64,000 nucleotides of DNA from Conoideocrella luteorostrata (GCA_032433595.1 JASWJB010000253.1:1-64000), one strand, 5' to 3'; shown: positions 12,619 through 24,955, counted from the stretch's first letter. Numbers and translations: made by a program. The notes: generated from the letters alone by a model not told the origin.

Positions 12619-13909
12619 ATAGTGACTTGGGCGCTGCCTGAATCTTTGGTGCTATTTGGAAAAAGGGGGGCAAAAGGACGAAATGAATGCTTTTTATTGA
12701 CAGTTTGATTGGTGGGTGGTAGTGGGCTCCAGGACTCCAGGTCGAGACAGACCTTCAGACTGGAAGGAGTCAGCATATGCGGGCAAACACTTGGGCAGAG
12801 GTAACTACAGGTTGATATGAAGACACGCGGCGTTACACGACGATTGCATCACAACGAGGTGGCATGTCATGATAATGATCCGTGGTGAGCAGTGCAGCAT
12901 TAATCACCGGGGTCTTTCGGACCATAAACAGGGCTAGAATCATTTTAATCATTTTACAAACGAGGGAGTTGGGGTTTATTTTAAAATTACAAGTAGACTA
13001 GGAATAAATGGCCCCGGTATCTAATAGACCATCACACTTGCAGAGATGTCTGCAATTGGCATTGGTTTCGTACCAATATCTGACAAAATGTTCTGGCTTT
13101 TTTTATCCTGCTCGTACTGCACCTAGTTTACATCTTGCACGACCTGAGTGCTGCTTCAAACGTTCCCCTTCAATCCATTGTGCCACAGGTCTTCGTCATG
13201 TCGTCCCGTAGCGTAAACTCTCTCTGGTGACAGTAAGGTCACACCTGGGTCCCTAACGGAGGTCCGTGGCCAACCAAGAGCAGGAAATTGAAGGTACTTG
13301 TCCTGCCTGTTATTTTATGCTATAATAAAGGCACTAATAAACAGCCGTTTTACCAAGAGTTAGATTGCACGTCTCAGAGCACTAAGGGCTATCCAAAGTC
13401 GCTCCAGGTCATCTGTGATAGAAGGGGTGCTCGAGGGTCTCCGTACGAGAGTGTGGCTATGCAGCCATCAAGGAAATAGAGACGTAGTTGCATTGCCTTT
13501 TGGTGTTGGATCATGTTTATTTCGACTTGGGGTCTCATATATTTCAGTTGGCTGTTATTGATATCGTCAACATATACAACAGGCAGGGGTCGCAACCAAG
13601 TGACGCTGCTTTACCGTCGATGTTTATAAACTCAACATTCTGTAGGCACGTGGATCTTGACTCTAGTGTTCTACGATGCCCAGTCAAGATGGAAAGTACT
13701 CGGCACAATGTCGCTGAGAAAGAGCCTGTGGCTCTGACGGGCAGCGATTCCAACTACTGGCTTAAATCGAGAATAAGATGCGTGCGGGAGGGTGTGCAAG
13801 AAAAGTACTTGTTTCAATAATATCCTAAATTGCTATCTGTCCATTGATGTAGCTCCTCGTTGATAAACCTGTGCGTGCCAAAAGGAGAATTTTTGGTCGT
13901 AATTCCATT
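12619..13909. other. Intergenic, no gene seen
   Basis: 3' regions of the GDP-mannose transporter and of the BTB pseudogene, which converge here. The open frame at 13488-13820 has no recognisable family and no coding-like composition. Confidence 0.55.
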
Positions 13910-14982
13910 TCACCAGGGAGATGTTGGCATGATTGGCGGGTCTCTTAATGTGAAGCTCAGGTCAAATGGCAGCGCAGCTGTACTCAATATCTCATAAAGG
14001 TCTTCGACCAGCCTACAAGCGCCTTCCACATAGTCATTTCGCAGTCCGTACAACACGAAATCCGGGTTAAACACCCCCCACCCAAACTCATGGACCATCT
14101 GAGATACCGCAGAGACGCTGATTCCACAAAGGTCAGACGGACGAGGGTATATCTTGCAGAGATTCATACGCTTGAGTAATCTACCGAGGTGGTATGAGTC
14201 GCAGACAGTTGCACACCCAGTTCCAACTATGAGCTTGTCGATAAGCTCATACAAGGCTGTTATAAGCTCTTCAATCCTTCCCTGCCGGCGTTCGTCTAGC
14301 AAGGCTAGGTAGGACAACAGTTAGTTTACGACGGCTCACATCGACCTATTACAGCACTCAGAAAGCACTCACCGACAATCCTTTTGGAAATAGGCAGACC
14401 AAGTGTATCGAGTGGTCCAGTGCCGTGCCGGATAGCCACAGTGGCGACAGAGTCAAAAATCGGCACAATGTTAAACACGGTAGAGACAAGTAGCCAGAGA
14501 ACTACAGGTCTGCTAAACTCATCCTTGGGGAGCTCGTTGTAGCCTCTAACCCAAGTCTCAGCAGCAAGCGCCACGGCATCATGGCATTCTAAGTGATCCA
14601 CTATAACAGCAATCTTGGCCAAGTCCTCCACGGCGAGAGTCTTTGGAACCAGGCGAAATTTATGGTGGATGATATTTAGTACATGCTGGAATGCTAGAGA
14701 ATCAAATCCTCTAAGGACTACCCGCCGAAGGCCATTATGGAGAGTGTCTGGTTCCAGCTAAGAATCATCAGATAAGCGCTCCAGCATATTTGGCGAGACA
14801 AGCCGCAGAATAGTCGACGAAACAATAGCCTTGAACAGTTTTGGCGCGCGGTTTGCATCTCCTTGGCCGAGCTCTGTCTCGCATGTTTGTTCGCCAAATG
14901 GGGCAAATGGCTCGGTAGAGGGAATTTGGATAATTAAGACGTCTCCTGACGAATCGAACACTTTGTAGTCGCTAGCCATCAT
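13910..14982 (-). pseudogene. BTB/POZ-domain protein gene with an in-frame stop
   Basis: On the minus strand, exons 14982-14373 and 14304-13910 are joined by a good intron (donor GTGAGT, branch CTAAC, acceptor CTAG) and encode a member of the large fungal BTB/POZ family. Recognisable blocks are the N-terminal VFDSSGDVLIIQ strand, the VSPNMLERL helix, the SLAFQHVLNIIHHK core, the EDLAKIAVIVDHLECHDAV helices and the CDSYHLGRLLKRM segment of the second exon. The first exon is interrupted by a single TAG at 14760-14758; the same frame is open on both sides, so only one codon blocks about 320 residues. A C-to-T change at a CpA is consistent with repeat-induced point mutation or ordinary decay. Alternatives are a sequencing error, stop readthrough, or an unusual 42-nt in-frame intron with a poor donor. 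It faces MRP2 across 198 bp. Confidence 0.7.
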
Positions 14983-15180
14983 TGCAGAAACACGTAAACT
15001 GCTTTGGCTGTTTATTAGCCTGCTCGCAGTTGACGAGTCTCGTCTAGTTGCTGCGAGGAGAGAAGTGGACCTGCGCCTGCCGGCAAATCACCGGCAACTC
15101 AACACGATCCATAATCTTTCGGCCTCGCTCGTATCAATCTTCCCGTCCGTCAACCCATCAATCCATCGAAATCGCCCACA

Positions 15181-15701
15181 ATGTCCATGTTCCGAGCTAA
15201 AAAGCTCGACCTGGGCTGTTTCGTGAAGGCCCGTACGATAAGAGACCACACGAAACGCAAGGTTTTCGAGCAATTCGAGACGGAGAGGTACAGCGCATCA
15301 TTCTTCCCCTGGCGATAATGCGCATCGCGGAATTCTACGGCCGGTCACAACCAGGAGCCGCAGAGTGGAATGGCAATGAATCAATACTGACAGCGTGGAA
15401 CTTGACAGACAAGCTCTTCGATACATCATTCGCAATACGACACTCGCGCCGAGACTTCGCGCTGAGGCCCAGCTCCAACTCACCCAGATGCATGCATATA
15501 CGAGACCGACACAGATTCGGAATAGGTGTATAATGGGAGGTCAAGGGCGTGGTGTGCTGAGCGATTTCAAGATGACGAGAGTGAGTACCTTGCGAGAGAA
15601 TTTCAACGGAATTCGGGAGCTAATGCGTGGACAAACAGTTCAACTTTAGAATGGAGGCGATGGCTGGGAATCTGCCGGGCGTGAAGAGGGCGAGTTGGTA
15701 G
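15181..15701 (+). CDS. MRP2: Mitochondrial small-subunit ribosomal protein uS14m (three exons)
   Basis: Encodes 113 residues from exons 15181-15287, 15409-15580 and 15639-15701; phases agree at both GT-AG introns (GTACAG and GTGAGT donors). The protein begins MSMFRAKKLDLGCFVKAR and contains the uS14 hallmarks TRPTQIRNRCIMGGQGRG and VLSDFKMTR, ending in VKRASW. The length matches yeast Mrp2 (about 115). It belongs to the mitochondrial 37S ribosomal subunit, near the decoding-site head. As in mitochondrial and bacterial zinc-free forms, there is no CxxC...CxxC set. The start is the ATG that opens the conserved N-terminus. The first exon is short, so a naive open-frame search misses the gene. 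Confidence 0.95.
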
Positions 15702-16305
15702 AGAGAAGTCCGCGATAGGGGGAAAATACTGTACGATATGGCTAGCGGGCTAGATTTCCGTGCATGTAAAATTCTTGCGTCCATGGATATAGAGCGGTTG
15801 GGTGTTGCAATGTAAAATGGCACTCTGTCTGCTTTCTGATACAATGGTCTACACGACATGGCTAACTGCACTGAATGTGGAATGAATTTGACACAATAAG
15901 AACTATTAAGATTTTAACGGATGATATAGCACCTCTCACAGTGAGTTCTTTTCTTTCGCCTGATTGACTCGGCGGCAACTATCGTGCCTGGGGTCGACAC
16001 CGAGTTTGCGATAACCAGAGGCTAGCAGGGCTGGTAAACAGCGAGATGAGAGACAGCTACACTGTCCGCTTGAAAACGAGTCGCTCGATGCGCTCAACGT
16101 CTTGATGTCAAAAAATTGCGGTCTGTGGTCTATAAGGCATCAATCATGTGGAACGGAGGCCGCGTTCGACTGCCAAAAAATAAAGTGGGTCGCCAGAATG
16201 GTAGTCACCAACCTCGCCACTTCTACAAACTCTCCTCTAAACCTCATCATCAACCATCAAATACCACATCCCCGTCAAGACTGTCGCTCGAACATAACAG
16301 CCATC
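15702..16305. other. Intergenic, no gene seen
   Basis: 3' region of MRP2 and promoter of CWC25. A 68-codon in-frame opening upstream of the CWC25 ATG (from 16102) lacks family similarity and is read as leader sequence. Confidence 0.6.
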
Positions 16306-17589
16306 ATGGGTGGCGGCGATCTCAACCTCAAGAAATCTTTCCACCCCACCCTGCGGCGAAACCAACAGGCCGTTTGGGATGAAGAGCAAAAGGCCCTCGG
16401 CGAGCGCAAGCGCACCCAACAGCGCATCAATGAAATCAAGGAGGAGCGCGCAAAGGAGGAGCTACAGCGACAGCTAGAAGCCGCCGGTGGCAAGAAGAGA
16501 GTCGATCGGGTCGATTGGATGTATCAAGGACCTACCGATGGCCAAGTAGGTACCAGCGAAGAGACAGAGGCATATCTGCTTGGCAAGCGAAGAATCGACA
16601 ATCTCATCAAGGGGACCGAGCACAAGAAGTTGGAGAAATCGGCCGGGGAGGATAGTTTTATGGCCCTTCAGAATGCGAATAGCGCGAGGGATACAGCAGC
16701 CAAGATTCGAGATGATCCGCTGCTTGCGATTAAGCGCAAAGAACAGGCTGCGTATGAGGCCATGATGAATGATCCCATCAGGCGGCGACAACTTCTATCG
16801 TCGATGGGGATGGAGGGTGACAAGAAAAGGGATAAGGAGAGATCGCGGGACAAGGAAGGCAGGCACAGGAGGAGACACAGGAGACACAGGAGTAGGAGTA
16901 GAGACGGTGATTCGGGCGATGAGGAGAGGGCACAAAGGCGGCGCTATAGGTCGGATTCGCGGTCTCGTAGTCCCCGGCGACGCCGAAACGAGGCTGACGA
17001 TGATGAGCACCGGCGGAGACACAGACGGCGACGAGAATCCGGTGAGGATCGAAGTCCACGACGGTCGAGCGGCGATGTGCAGGAGAGGAGATATGATCGC
17101 AGTCCACACCGAGTGAGAGATGATTCACGGGAAAGGAGGCATGAACACAGTTCGCACCGGGCACGAGAATATTCACAAGAGAGGAGACGTGACCAACGCG
17201 ATCGCAACCACAGAGATAATGACTGGAGAAGCCGAAGCCGCAATGGAAACGGGTATCACGGCAACGGCAACGGCAATAGTCACCACAACCAACGCACAAG
17301 GGATCAGCCGCGAGCAAATGGCAATAGCAACAACGATGACCGAGAAGCAGAAAAGGCCCGAAAATTAGCAGCTATGCAGTCGGCGGCCTCTGACTTGGAT
17401 CTAGACCGCGAACAGCGCCTCGTGGTTTTGGAGCAGGAGGAACGCGCCGCGCGGGAAGCAGATGAGAAGGCGAGAGAACGCAACGGCGAAAGAGGGTTTG
17501 TCAATAGCCTGCACAAACAAGCCGGGAAGTTGGATTTGGGGGAGAGGATGGGCCGGAACAAACAGGGATACCAAAGGGATGATGACTAG
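16306..17589 (+). CDS. CWC25: Pre-mRNA-splicing factor CWC25
   Basis: Single exon, 427 residues. The protein opens with [20 protein letters not shown], the conserved start of Cwc25, followed by the N-terminal CIR domain (about residues 10-46) and the conserved RVDWMYQGP block near residue 68 and the YLLGKRRID block near residue 90. From about residue 175 to 350 it is dominated by Arg/Ser/His/Asp repeats, an RS-like tail; a helical Glu/Arg-rich C-terminus ([15 protein letters not shown]) follows. In yeast, Cwc25 acts with Prp2 and Yju2 to promote the first transesterification step. The chosen ATG (16306) starts the conserved block; the frame is open upstream to 16102 but that part is not conserved. 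Confidence 0.95.
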   Translation: MGGGDLNLKKSFHPTLRRNQQAVWDEEQKALGERKRTQQRINEIKEERAKEELQRQLEAAGGKKRVDRVDWMYQGPTDGQVGTSEETEAYLLGKRRIDNLIKGTEHKKLEKSAGEDSFMALQNANSARDTAAKIRDDPLLAIKRKEQAAYEAMMNDPIRRRQLLSSMGMEGDKKRDKERSRDKEGRHRRRHRRHRSRSRDGDSGDEERAQRRRYRSDSRSRSPRRRRNEADDDEHRRRHRRRRESGEDRSPRRSSGDVQERRYDRSPHRVRDDSRERRHEHSSHRAREYSQERRRDQRDRNHRDNDWRSRSRNGNGYHGNGNGNSHHNQRTRDQPRANGNSNNDDREAEKARKLAAMQSAASDLDLDREQRLVVLEQEERAAREADEKARERNGERGFVNSLHKQAGKLDLGERMGRNKQGYQRDDD

Positions 17590-20072
17590 ATGTTAGTGTG
17601 ATAATAATTCTAAGATGGGATTGGTTTATGTCTTTTTTTTTTTTACATTGGCTCCTGACAGCTGTGATGTGTTTTGATTTTCAGTTCACTCACTCAATTC
17701 AGACGCAACTGAATGAAGCCATGCCTCTACTCTCTCTGTGAACAATCAAGCGAGAGACCACAGACGTCGTATACTGCAAACTTGTTGCCCAACTCCTAGA
17801 CCGGTGACCAGAGTCAAGAAATATACCCAACGCGCGAAGGAGAATAACGGCTAACACGAAATCGGCATGAAAAAAAAAAACGTCACTAGAAAAGTTGAAT
17901 TCGGTTTCCTTCGCCACCTGTGATGATGACTCGTTCAGCCGAAGACCGTTGCGTGCCACTGATCAGGGACGGTACACGGGTATCAAGCTGATGCTTCAGA
18001 GCCTGGCTGATCGTCAACAAATGGTTTCCGATAATACGCATTAGCTAACCCGTGCTGCTGCCGCCAGTCGCAGACACAATGCTTTACTATGATGCAGGTC
18101 CGGACAGCTCAGGCCCTTCTTGCAAGGAGGGGATGTCGATGTATGTTTCGGGCGTGTGTACCGCATGTCCGCATGAGACATTATTTCTTTGTCCTGCCTG
18201 GTCCATGGTCGTGTCACGTCCTCTAACAGATGCGCCACGGACCCTTTGGATCAGCTGTTTTTGTAGCCAAGGATTTTAATTATCGTCAACATCAGTATTA
18301 TCTTGTCAGGGAATCTCGAAGATAATGTGTGCGACTCCGTAGTCCTGAATGGTACTTCGTACTCCAATTACTCTGGCGGTAGCTATCGTAGACCAAACAA
18401 GGAATCGAGCCATGCTCCTTGAATGTGCATAAAGAAATACGGACAAAGGTGTTGGTCTTGCCTTGTTGAGAATACAGGGGGCTTGCCGTCGTGGCACAAT
18501 AAATTACCAGATAGTGGGGGCGTGCGACATGCGATATGCGACATCAGCCATTTCACGACTTTACGAAGGCCATCCATCAACTGATATCCTGTACTCCGTA
18601 TTTCGTGAATTCTTTTCCACCTGCGGCGGGGGCTGATTAACAGTCGAACATAGTGGACAAGGGCGCGGCTAACCCCATGCGATAGAGCAATTTATGGATT
18701 GAGTGTACTCCGTAACTACTGAGTAACTGGTTCTGGAGTTCCCAAGTATGCGGGATGGGCGACGCGTGCTACGGGTTGCGATGAAGCTGACTGCGTACTG
18801 GCATGGTCAATTCATCACATGCACGGACTTCATCTGCGGCGTGGTGGCAGTACCATAACTAGTGAGATAATAATAGCAGTCTAACGCACTCCGTTTGCGA
18901 TGCCGGAGTTCTGAGTTCTGCTGAGCATGGGTGTCTAGATGGGGAGGGGGCATCAAGTAGCAGGTAGCAGGGTAGCGTCTGACAGATTAATCGAGACGTG
19001 GCCATTGCAGCCAGCATGGACATGGCATGGCTGTTGGATGCGGCCTTGCACGAAGGTGAATGCGGAAGCGAAAGCGAACAGCATGCGGCCAACGCTTGCA
19101 GCGGCGACTGCCGAGCTTGAGCGCAGCGTACTCCGTAAGGCAAACAACTAACTAATAATACGGCTCAGGTATGGTTCCAGCATGGATGGAATGGGACGCA
19201 GCAAGGCACTCATGCACCAGTGCAGTTAGTGCAATGTGCGCAAGCCCTCTTAGGCTGAGTTCAGGGGTCGGTTGGCTGGCTGGCGGTCACTAACTACGCC
19301 GTAGTAGACTTATGGATACCCGTCGCCGGTCCACATGTCTCCCTGTCTCTGGTCGTTTTCGTGTGCGGGAATACCACAGTACCACCTGCACCACCTGCAC
19401 CGCTAGCTGCGTCACTGCGAGCACTGCGAACACCGAGGACACTGAGCAGCCCGCTGGAGTCATTCGGGAAATTGGTGGATTCAGTGGCGGCGGGAGACCC
19501 GGTCCAGTCCCACCTGCCCCCGACGCTGCCCACTTGGAGCAGTCCTCGAGAGACTCGCAGTCGATTCCAAGACACCACTCTCGAGCGCTGGACTGCTGCG
19601 CTGCTGTCCGGTCGACTTCTCGCATTCCCTGCCTGCGTGAAGTCTAACTACTTGGTCGGATCGTCACTCCTTGACCGGCTGCTTCGCCTGCTCATTTTAA
19701 ACACTTGGCCTTTTTTTTTTCTTTTCGCATCTCCCTCCCCATTTAGGAGTCACCAACAGCTGAAATCGCCAGTGCCCGCGCGTCATTCTTTTATAGTTCG
19801 ATAACCCAACTACCGAATACTCCGTGCTTCAGTGCCATACACGCACTTACGCCCCTACGGCCTCACCCACCCACAACACGAACTGGCTCAACTCAGCTGG
19901 TCTCGACTGCCCTTCCCTGTCAATTCATTCAACTCCGCCACGCACTGGCACCCCTACGACCACGACGTCACGACCCAACCTGCTCCAAAGATAAACTTGC
20001 GCAACCGAGCACATCGCCGCCGCCGGCCCGCGCGCATTCTTACTCCCACCATCACCGGTTGACCACGCTGCA
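17590..20072. other. Intergenic, no gene seen
   Basis: Holds three exact TACTCCGTA words (18592, 18706, 19129) and the long promoter and leader of rho3. The last 700 bp are CT-rich. Open frames at 18052-18279 and 19312-19804 are low-complexity and unsupported. Confidence 0.55.
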
Positions 20073-21145
20073 ATGTTCAAGATGCCTCTCTGCGGTGGAT
20101 CGAAAACCGCCCAGCGTAAGCTGGTGCTTCTGTACGTTCCCACGCACATCACATCAACATCCGCCACGACCCGATTGAGGGGAAATGCCAGCGGGGATGC
20201 GTCTTTGCCGGACAAGCCACTGACTTTGCAAATGATAGAGGCGACGGTGCCTGCGGTAAAACATCACTACTCAACGTCTTCACAAGAGGGTAAGCATTTG
20301 GAGCATCCAATTTGCGCGCAGAACGAGCATTGTCGAACAAGCTCCCCCCCCCCTCGACGAAACTGACGGCTGACGGCTGACTCCGGGTGCTGCAGCTACT
20401 TCCCAACTGTTTACGAGCCCACGGTTTTCGAAAACTACGTCCACGGTACGATTGCAACAGAACCTCCTCCAAAAGACGCCGCGTTGGTTGGCCGTCGCGA
20501 CTTTGCGCTAACGATCGCGTATCAGACATCTTTGTAGATAATGTTCACATAGAGCTCTCGTTGTGGGATACGGCTGGTCAAGAAGAATTCGATCGGCTGC
20601 GGTCTCTATCCTACGGTACGACCACCCTTCTTTTCCCCCTTCCCCCCTCTTCGCCCTGGCCACGTTGACTATGCTTGTCAGCGGCATATGTCCGAGATGC
20701 GATTGCCAACAAGATCAACGCAACTAACAAGGGCCGACCAGATGACACCGACCTTATCATGCTTTGCTACTCCGTCGACAGCAAAGATTCGCTGGAAAAC
20801 GTCGAATCGAAATGGGTCGGCGAAATTGCCGACAACTGCGCCGGCGTCAAGCTCGTCCTCATCGCACTCAAATGCGATCTTCGCGAAAGGGGCAACGATG
20901 ACGAGGACGGAGAAGAAAACGTTCCGTCCACGTTACCGCCCGAAGTTGCCGCCATTGAGCGTCCTTCTGGGCCACTAATTGAATACGACAAGGGCCTGGA
21001 GGTTGCCAAGCGGATAGGAGCCTCGCGGTATCTCGAATGCTCAGCCATGAAAAACCGCGGTGTCAACGAGGCGTTTACAGAAGCCGCCCGTGTCGCCTTG
21101 AGCGTCAAGAAAGAGAGGGACGACAGCAAATGCACAGTCATGTGA
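20073..21145 (+). CDS. rho3: Rho-family GTPase Rho3 (five exons)
   Basis: Encodes 217 residues from exons 20073-20131, 20239-20289, 20396-20445, 20526-20615 and 20742-21145; all phases agree. GTPase motifs are in order: P-loop GDGACGKTS, effector region [12 protein letters not shown], switch [16 protein letters not shown] in place of TKxD, and ECSAMK. The core [19 protein letters not shown] and WVGEIADNC are Rho3-like, and an acidic insert (NDDEDGEE) follows LKCDLRE. The C-terminus KCTVM is a CaaX prenylation box, so the protein should be membrane-bound. Rho3 in fungi controls polarised exocytosis and actin at hyphal tips. The gene is broken into small exons, and intron 2 contains a C10 run. 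Confidence 0.95.
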
Positions 21146-22558
21146 GGAATATGCAAACGACGCAAATGTGCACCTACGAATCAAATACCCCGACCATTTG
21201 AGTCCACTTATGCTACGATACTCGATTTTATATTATTTATATTATTTTCTTATCTGGTACCCGTTTTTTCTCCTTGCCGCAAAAGTTGATTTGTCCAACC
21301 CGCAGCACACTTGAGCTGTTTAACCTTGAATCTTACGGCGTCTCAATATCCCCGTTCGTTACCTTGTTACTGCTACCCTGTGTTTTTCTCGTCGCCAACT
21401 TCTCTGACTGCGCCTGACCATTTTATTTAAACTGTACATATCGCTGACGAAGAGAAGAGGACGGCGCGAAACAATGGCAGGGAAGAGGAGCCGTTTATCT
21501 TGTTTCTGTTAGCCACCAACTTTTGTTCTCTTTATAGCCTATTGCTTTTCTGTGTGTCGTTCGGCTATTGGGATTTTTTTTTTTTTTTTTTTTTNNNNNN
21601 NNNNAAAAAGAAACGGAGAGGGTTGTACTTCTGCATGGACGGTGGTGCGTTTGCATGGCTGCTTGGGCTTTAGATATTCACCTGTTTTGTTTTAATTGAT
21701 TTAATTATTTTATTTTTATTCAAATTCTTGTTCCCCTCTGTCCATGTTTTGTTCTACCATCATTGAAACACCTGCCATGCAATTAACCTCCCTCCCCTGC
21801 AACGATCGCATCCAGCTCTGTTAGTCAATCATGACGCCCATCTACAATAAATACCATGCTCCATCCCACACCTGTTGGTCACCCGCCGGCGAGTGGTCCA
21901 TAGATAAACCCATGCCCCCTTCCATCGCCGGCGCCATCTCGTCCCCAAAAGCTAGACACGTCTGGGCAGCTCATTAACTACTGCCGACGCTTGGAATGGA
22001 GCTGGCATCATCATCAAGCCCCCCTTTGGCAGGCCCTCTCAGCCGTCGACGTAAGAGCCTCCCCGCGACCCTTCTCGCATTGGCCCGAGACACATGCACG
22101 CATGCATGTAATGCCGCGAAGTCCTGGCTTGCAAGGTGCCCGAACCCGAACCCCGGTTGGTCTTTCACTTTTCTGTCTAAATGATTGGCTGGACACACGT
22201 GGTGTTGACGGCGTCGCGACTCACTACGGCGGAACTACCCTGCACCCGGGGAGCGGGCTTGACGTCATGGGCGAAAAGCAGGTTTTTTGGTGATACGGGC
22301 GTGGTGAAGTTGCGGCATGTAGGTGTTTTGGCGGTGTATGTTGAGAAGGGAGGAAAGGGAGGGGAGAGAAGAGGAAGAAGAAGGGGAGTTGGGAAAATAT
22401 TATAAGACGGGGTGGTTGTCTTTCCCGGCGATCGAGCGGTTTGGCGCATTGTGCTCTTATTGCCCTGCTAGTCACCTACATGATTGCTTGATGCTATACA
22501 GACAATAACACCTCTACAAACACCCACCACCCACGCGGCATATCAGAGATCCCTCACA
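21146..22558. other. Intergenic, with assembly gap
   Basis: 3' region of rho3 (AT-rich, T-rich), a 10-N gap, then the promoter of the next gene. Linkage across the gap depends on the assembler. No gene seen. Confidence 0.6.
21595..21604. other. Assembly gap (10 N)
   Basis: Ten N bases preceded by a run of 21 T (21574-21594) and followed by AAAAAG. This is a scaffold join or unresolved homopolymer; the true distance is unknown. Confidence 0.99.
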
Positions 22559-23174
22559 ATGCCTCTCTTCTCAGCACATCGCGAGCCCTCCCCTGAGACA
22601 CACATCCCCGAGCGGAACACGACCGTCCACGAGACCAAGAAACACAGCAGTGGCGGCTTGTTCCATCGCCACGACGAGCCCGTCGTCGTGGAGGAGCAGC
22701 CCGCCCGCAAGCACAGCCTGTTCCATCGAAACCGCTCCCCCGTGGGCGGCGCGCGAACCATGTCCACCAGGAGCAGCACCTCCGGGTCGTCCATCGCGTC
22801 GAGCCACCACCATTCTACACGTCGGAGCGGCGGCGGCGGCGGCCTGCTGTCCAAAGCCATGGGGCGGAGCAACGACGGCGCAGACCCGAGCATCCTCCAG
22901 GCGAGAGAGAGGGTCATGGATGCAGAGGAGGCCGAGGAGCAGGCTGACCGGGCGTTGGAACAGGCGCGCCTGAGGGTCAGGGAGGCGAGGGAGCATGCCA
23001 AGAGGGTGGAAATGGAGGCCGAGGAGGAGGCGAGGAGAGCCAAGGTCAAGCAGGCCCAGGCGGCGGAGGTGGCTAAACGGGGGAAGGGGCTGGGGCGTAA
23101 GTCATCCTGCGGTCATGATGGTGATGCTGCTGTTGGCCGTTTACTGACGATGCTTCTTAGGTCACGGCGTGTAA
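22559..23174 (+). CDS. Small fungal protein with C-terminal coiled coil (two exons)
   Basis: Encodes 182 residues from exon 22559-23096 and a 14-nt last exon, 23161-23174; the intron has donor GTAAGT, branch CTGAC and acceptor TTAG, and splicing ends the protein in GLGRHGV. Residues 1-60 are His/Glu/Arg-rich with two similar elements (GLFHRHDEP and SLFHRNRSP); residues 60-110 are Ser/Gly-rich; residues 115-175 are a strongly charged Ala/Glu/Arg helix predicted to form a coiled coil. There is no signal peptide or membrane segment. I do not recognise a named family and assign no function. Without the intron the frame would run on to 23248 with a non-conserved tail. Confidence 0.75.
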
Positions 23175-24238
23175 AGGGAGAGAGGGGGTGGGTGGACTGT
23201 GTCTGTCTGTGTACAGACCATCTGGGTGCTGTGCGGCGGATGATGTGACAACGAACTGCGTTTACGAATCTGAGCGACTTTTTCCCTGTTGAGTAGAACT
23301 TAACTTTATGAGACTGACGAATTGTTCTTGTATTCCCGTGGCTCGAGATGCACGTTTGACACATTGACGCCCCGTTATGCTGTACGGTGTGTCTGCACCG
23401 CAACACCATGATGCTAAACCCCCCCCGTGATATAGCGGACAGGGAGATTGATGCCCACGCTCACGAGAACACGTTGTATGATAAGTCACTACTTATACGC
23501 ACACCCACAGTGCCTCGTAGCCTGAGAGGCCTGACCGGTCCCGTCCAGGAGAGGGAGTTGTAGAGCGGATTGCCCGTTTCGAGATGACATGTACGAGCTG
23601 CGGAAGTCGTAGCAGGCTCTCATGGCCAGGACGGCGTGCCAGTGCCCATTACCTCGCGGACAAGAAGTAGGTAGTGTAAGCAGGTAATCAGGCAGCGAGG
23701 GCTTCGGCCGTCACGGTGGGTGCCGTGCCGCGCCGCGCCGTGCCGTGCCCACATGACCGACGTCGAGAAGCTCAGCTGCGTACATGAATGAATATGCAGC
23801 GACTGGGGCGCAGCGCACGTTCGAACAGGTCCGCAGCTGTTCCTGGAATTGCACAGCGTGGGAACATAACAAATGTGTTTCTGGAGGAGCGTCTCGCGGA
23901 TGATTGTGTCAACAAGGGACCGCCACGCCTCGGTCCAGCTCAGGCTGTCTATGTATGCTGATATCACGTAACTAGCTATCACGTAGTTAACTAGCTGTCA
24001 CTGAAACCTACTGCGACAGGGCAAATAGAAAGGGGATTTTCTTTATCCGGGGCTGCTGAGAGCCCCCACGTCTCGCGTGCATATCTACCGTGCTCCTCCG
24101 CAACACCATGTTCAAGCTCCTCTTGGTCGATCAAAAACCACAGTCACTGACTCCCAAGCCAACTGCCCCCTGCCAACTGCCACCTGCCAACTTCCTCAGA
24201 CCAATCCAGACCAAGCTCATCACAATCACTTCATCCCA
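23175..24238. other. Intergenic, no gene seen
   Basis: 3' regions of two converging genes. Contains a GCC/GTGCC-rich low-complexity patch around 23725-23755. Confidence 0.55.
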
Positions 24239-24955
24239 TCACGCAACCCCCCTCACTGCCTCCCTGCACTCCCTCAGCGTCTTTATCTGCTTCGCCTCCT
24301 CGAAATTCTCCTCGGCCAGCCACGCCTCCAAGCCGCCCCTTACGCTCTCGTCCCACTCCCCATCCGTGATGCTAAACCACGCCGTGTCTCTCTCGCGCCC
24401 CTTGATAACCATGTGCTTCCTAAACACGCCCTCAAACACAAAGCCCAGCCTCTCCGCCGCCTTCAAGCTCGGCTTGTTCAGCCGGTTCGCCTTCCACTCC
24501 ACCCGCAAGTACCCCAGCTCAAACGCATGCCGGATCAGCAGATAAAACGCCTCGGTAGCCTGCCTCGTCTGCCTCAGCGCGTCGCTCAGTATCACGCTCC
24601 CTATCTCTATGCGTCTATGCGCCGGCGTCACTCCGAGGTAGCACATCATCCCGACGGCTTCGGAAGACGGGTCTGCCGCGGGGCCAGACAGCACCGTGTA
24701 GTATAGGCGGTCTTTGCTGTCGTCCTGAGACCAATCGGTAATGTCGGACTGGCAGTCGGACAAGCTGGGGAACCCGCTGGTGAGCATGTACGTCCACCGA
24801 TAGAAGTTTTCTGGCCCGCCCAGATGTTTGTATAAAGACGGCGCGTGGGATGGGCAGAGCGGCACCAGGGATGTATATTTGCCGTGTAGGGCCGAGTGAG
24901 GCGGTTCAGCGGCCTCTTTGTTGGATACTAACGGTCCAACCGGGAGGTCCGCCAT
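24239..24955 (-). CDS. GNAT-family N-acetyltransferase (RimJ/RimL type)
   Basis: Single exon, 238 residues. An N-terminal Pro/Leu-rich segment (1-50) is followed by an acetyltransferase fold. The IEIGSVILSDALRQTRQATEAFYLLIRHAF stretch (residues about 115-145, described here in pieces IEIGSVILS and EAFYLLIRHAF) corresponds to motif A. The RVEWKANRLNKPSLKAAERL segment with LGFVFEGVFRKH is the hallmark of the GNAT_3/RimJ-L subgroup, also seen in fungal and bacterial GNATs that acetylate small molecules or N-termini. It lacks a signal peptide, so is cytosolic. The substrate cannot be told. The start is the only ATG that gives a full N-terminal domain. A GAT-rich low-complexity leader precedes it (25030-25100). 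Confidence 0.88.
   Translation of the reverse strand: MADLPVGPLVSNKEAAEPPHSALHGKYTSLVPLCPSHAPSLYKHLGGPENFYRWTYMLTSGFPSLSDCQSDITDWSQDDSKDRLYYTVLSGPAADPSSEAVGMMCYLGVTPAHRRIEIGSVILSDALRQTRQATEAFYLLIRHAFELGYLRVEWKANRLNKPSLKAAERLGFVFEGVFRKHMVIKGRERDTAWFSITDGEWDESVRGGLEAWLAEENFEEAKQIKTLRECREAVRGVA

Noticed and set aside
14761..14802. 42-nt in-frame intron that would remove the BTB stop codon
   Set aside because: The donor would be GTCTCG, the length is below the usual fungal minimum, and it would delete the conserved VSPNMLERL block.
16102..16305. Longer N-terminus for CWC25
   Set aside because: The 68 upstream codons are not conserved in the family, and the protein start [10 protein letters not shown] is.
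19312..19804. Pair of overlapping open frames upstream of rho3
   Set aside because: They overlap each other in two frames with Pro/Ala/Thr repeats and lie in the CT-rich rho3 leader region.
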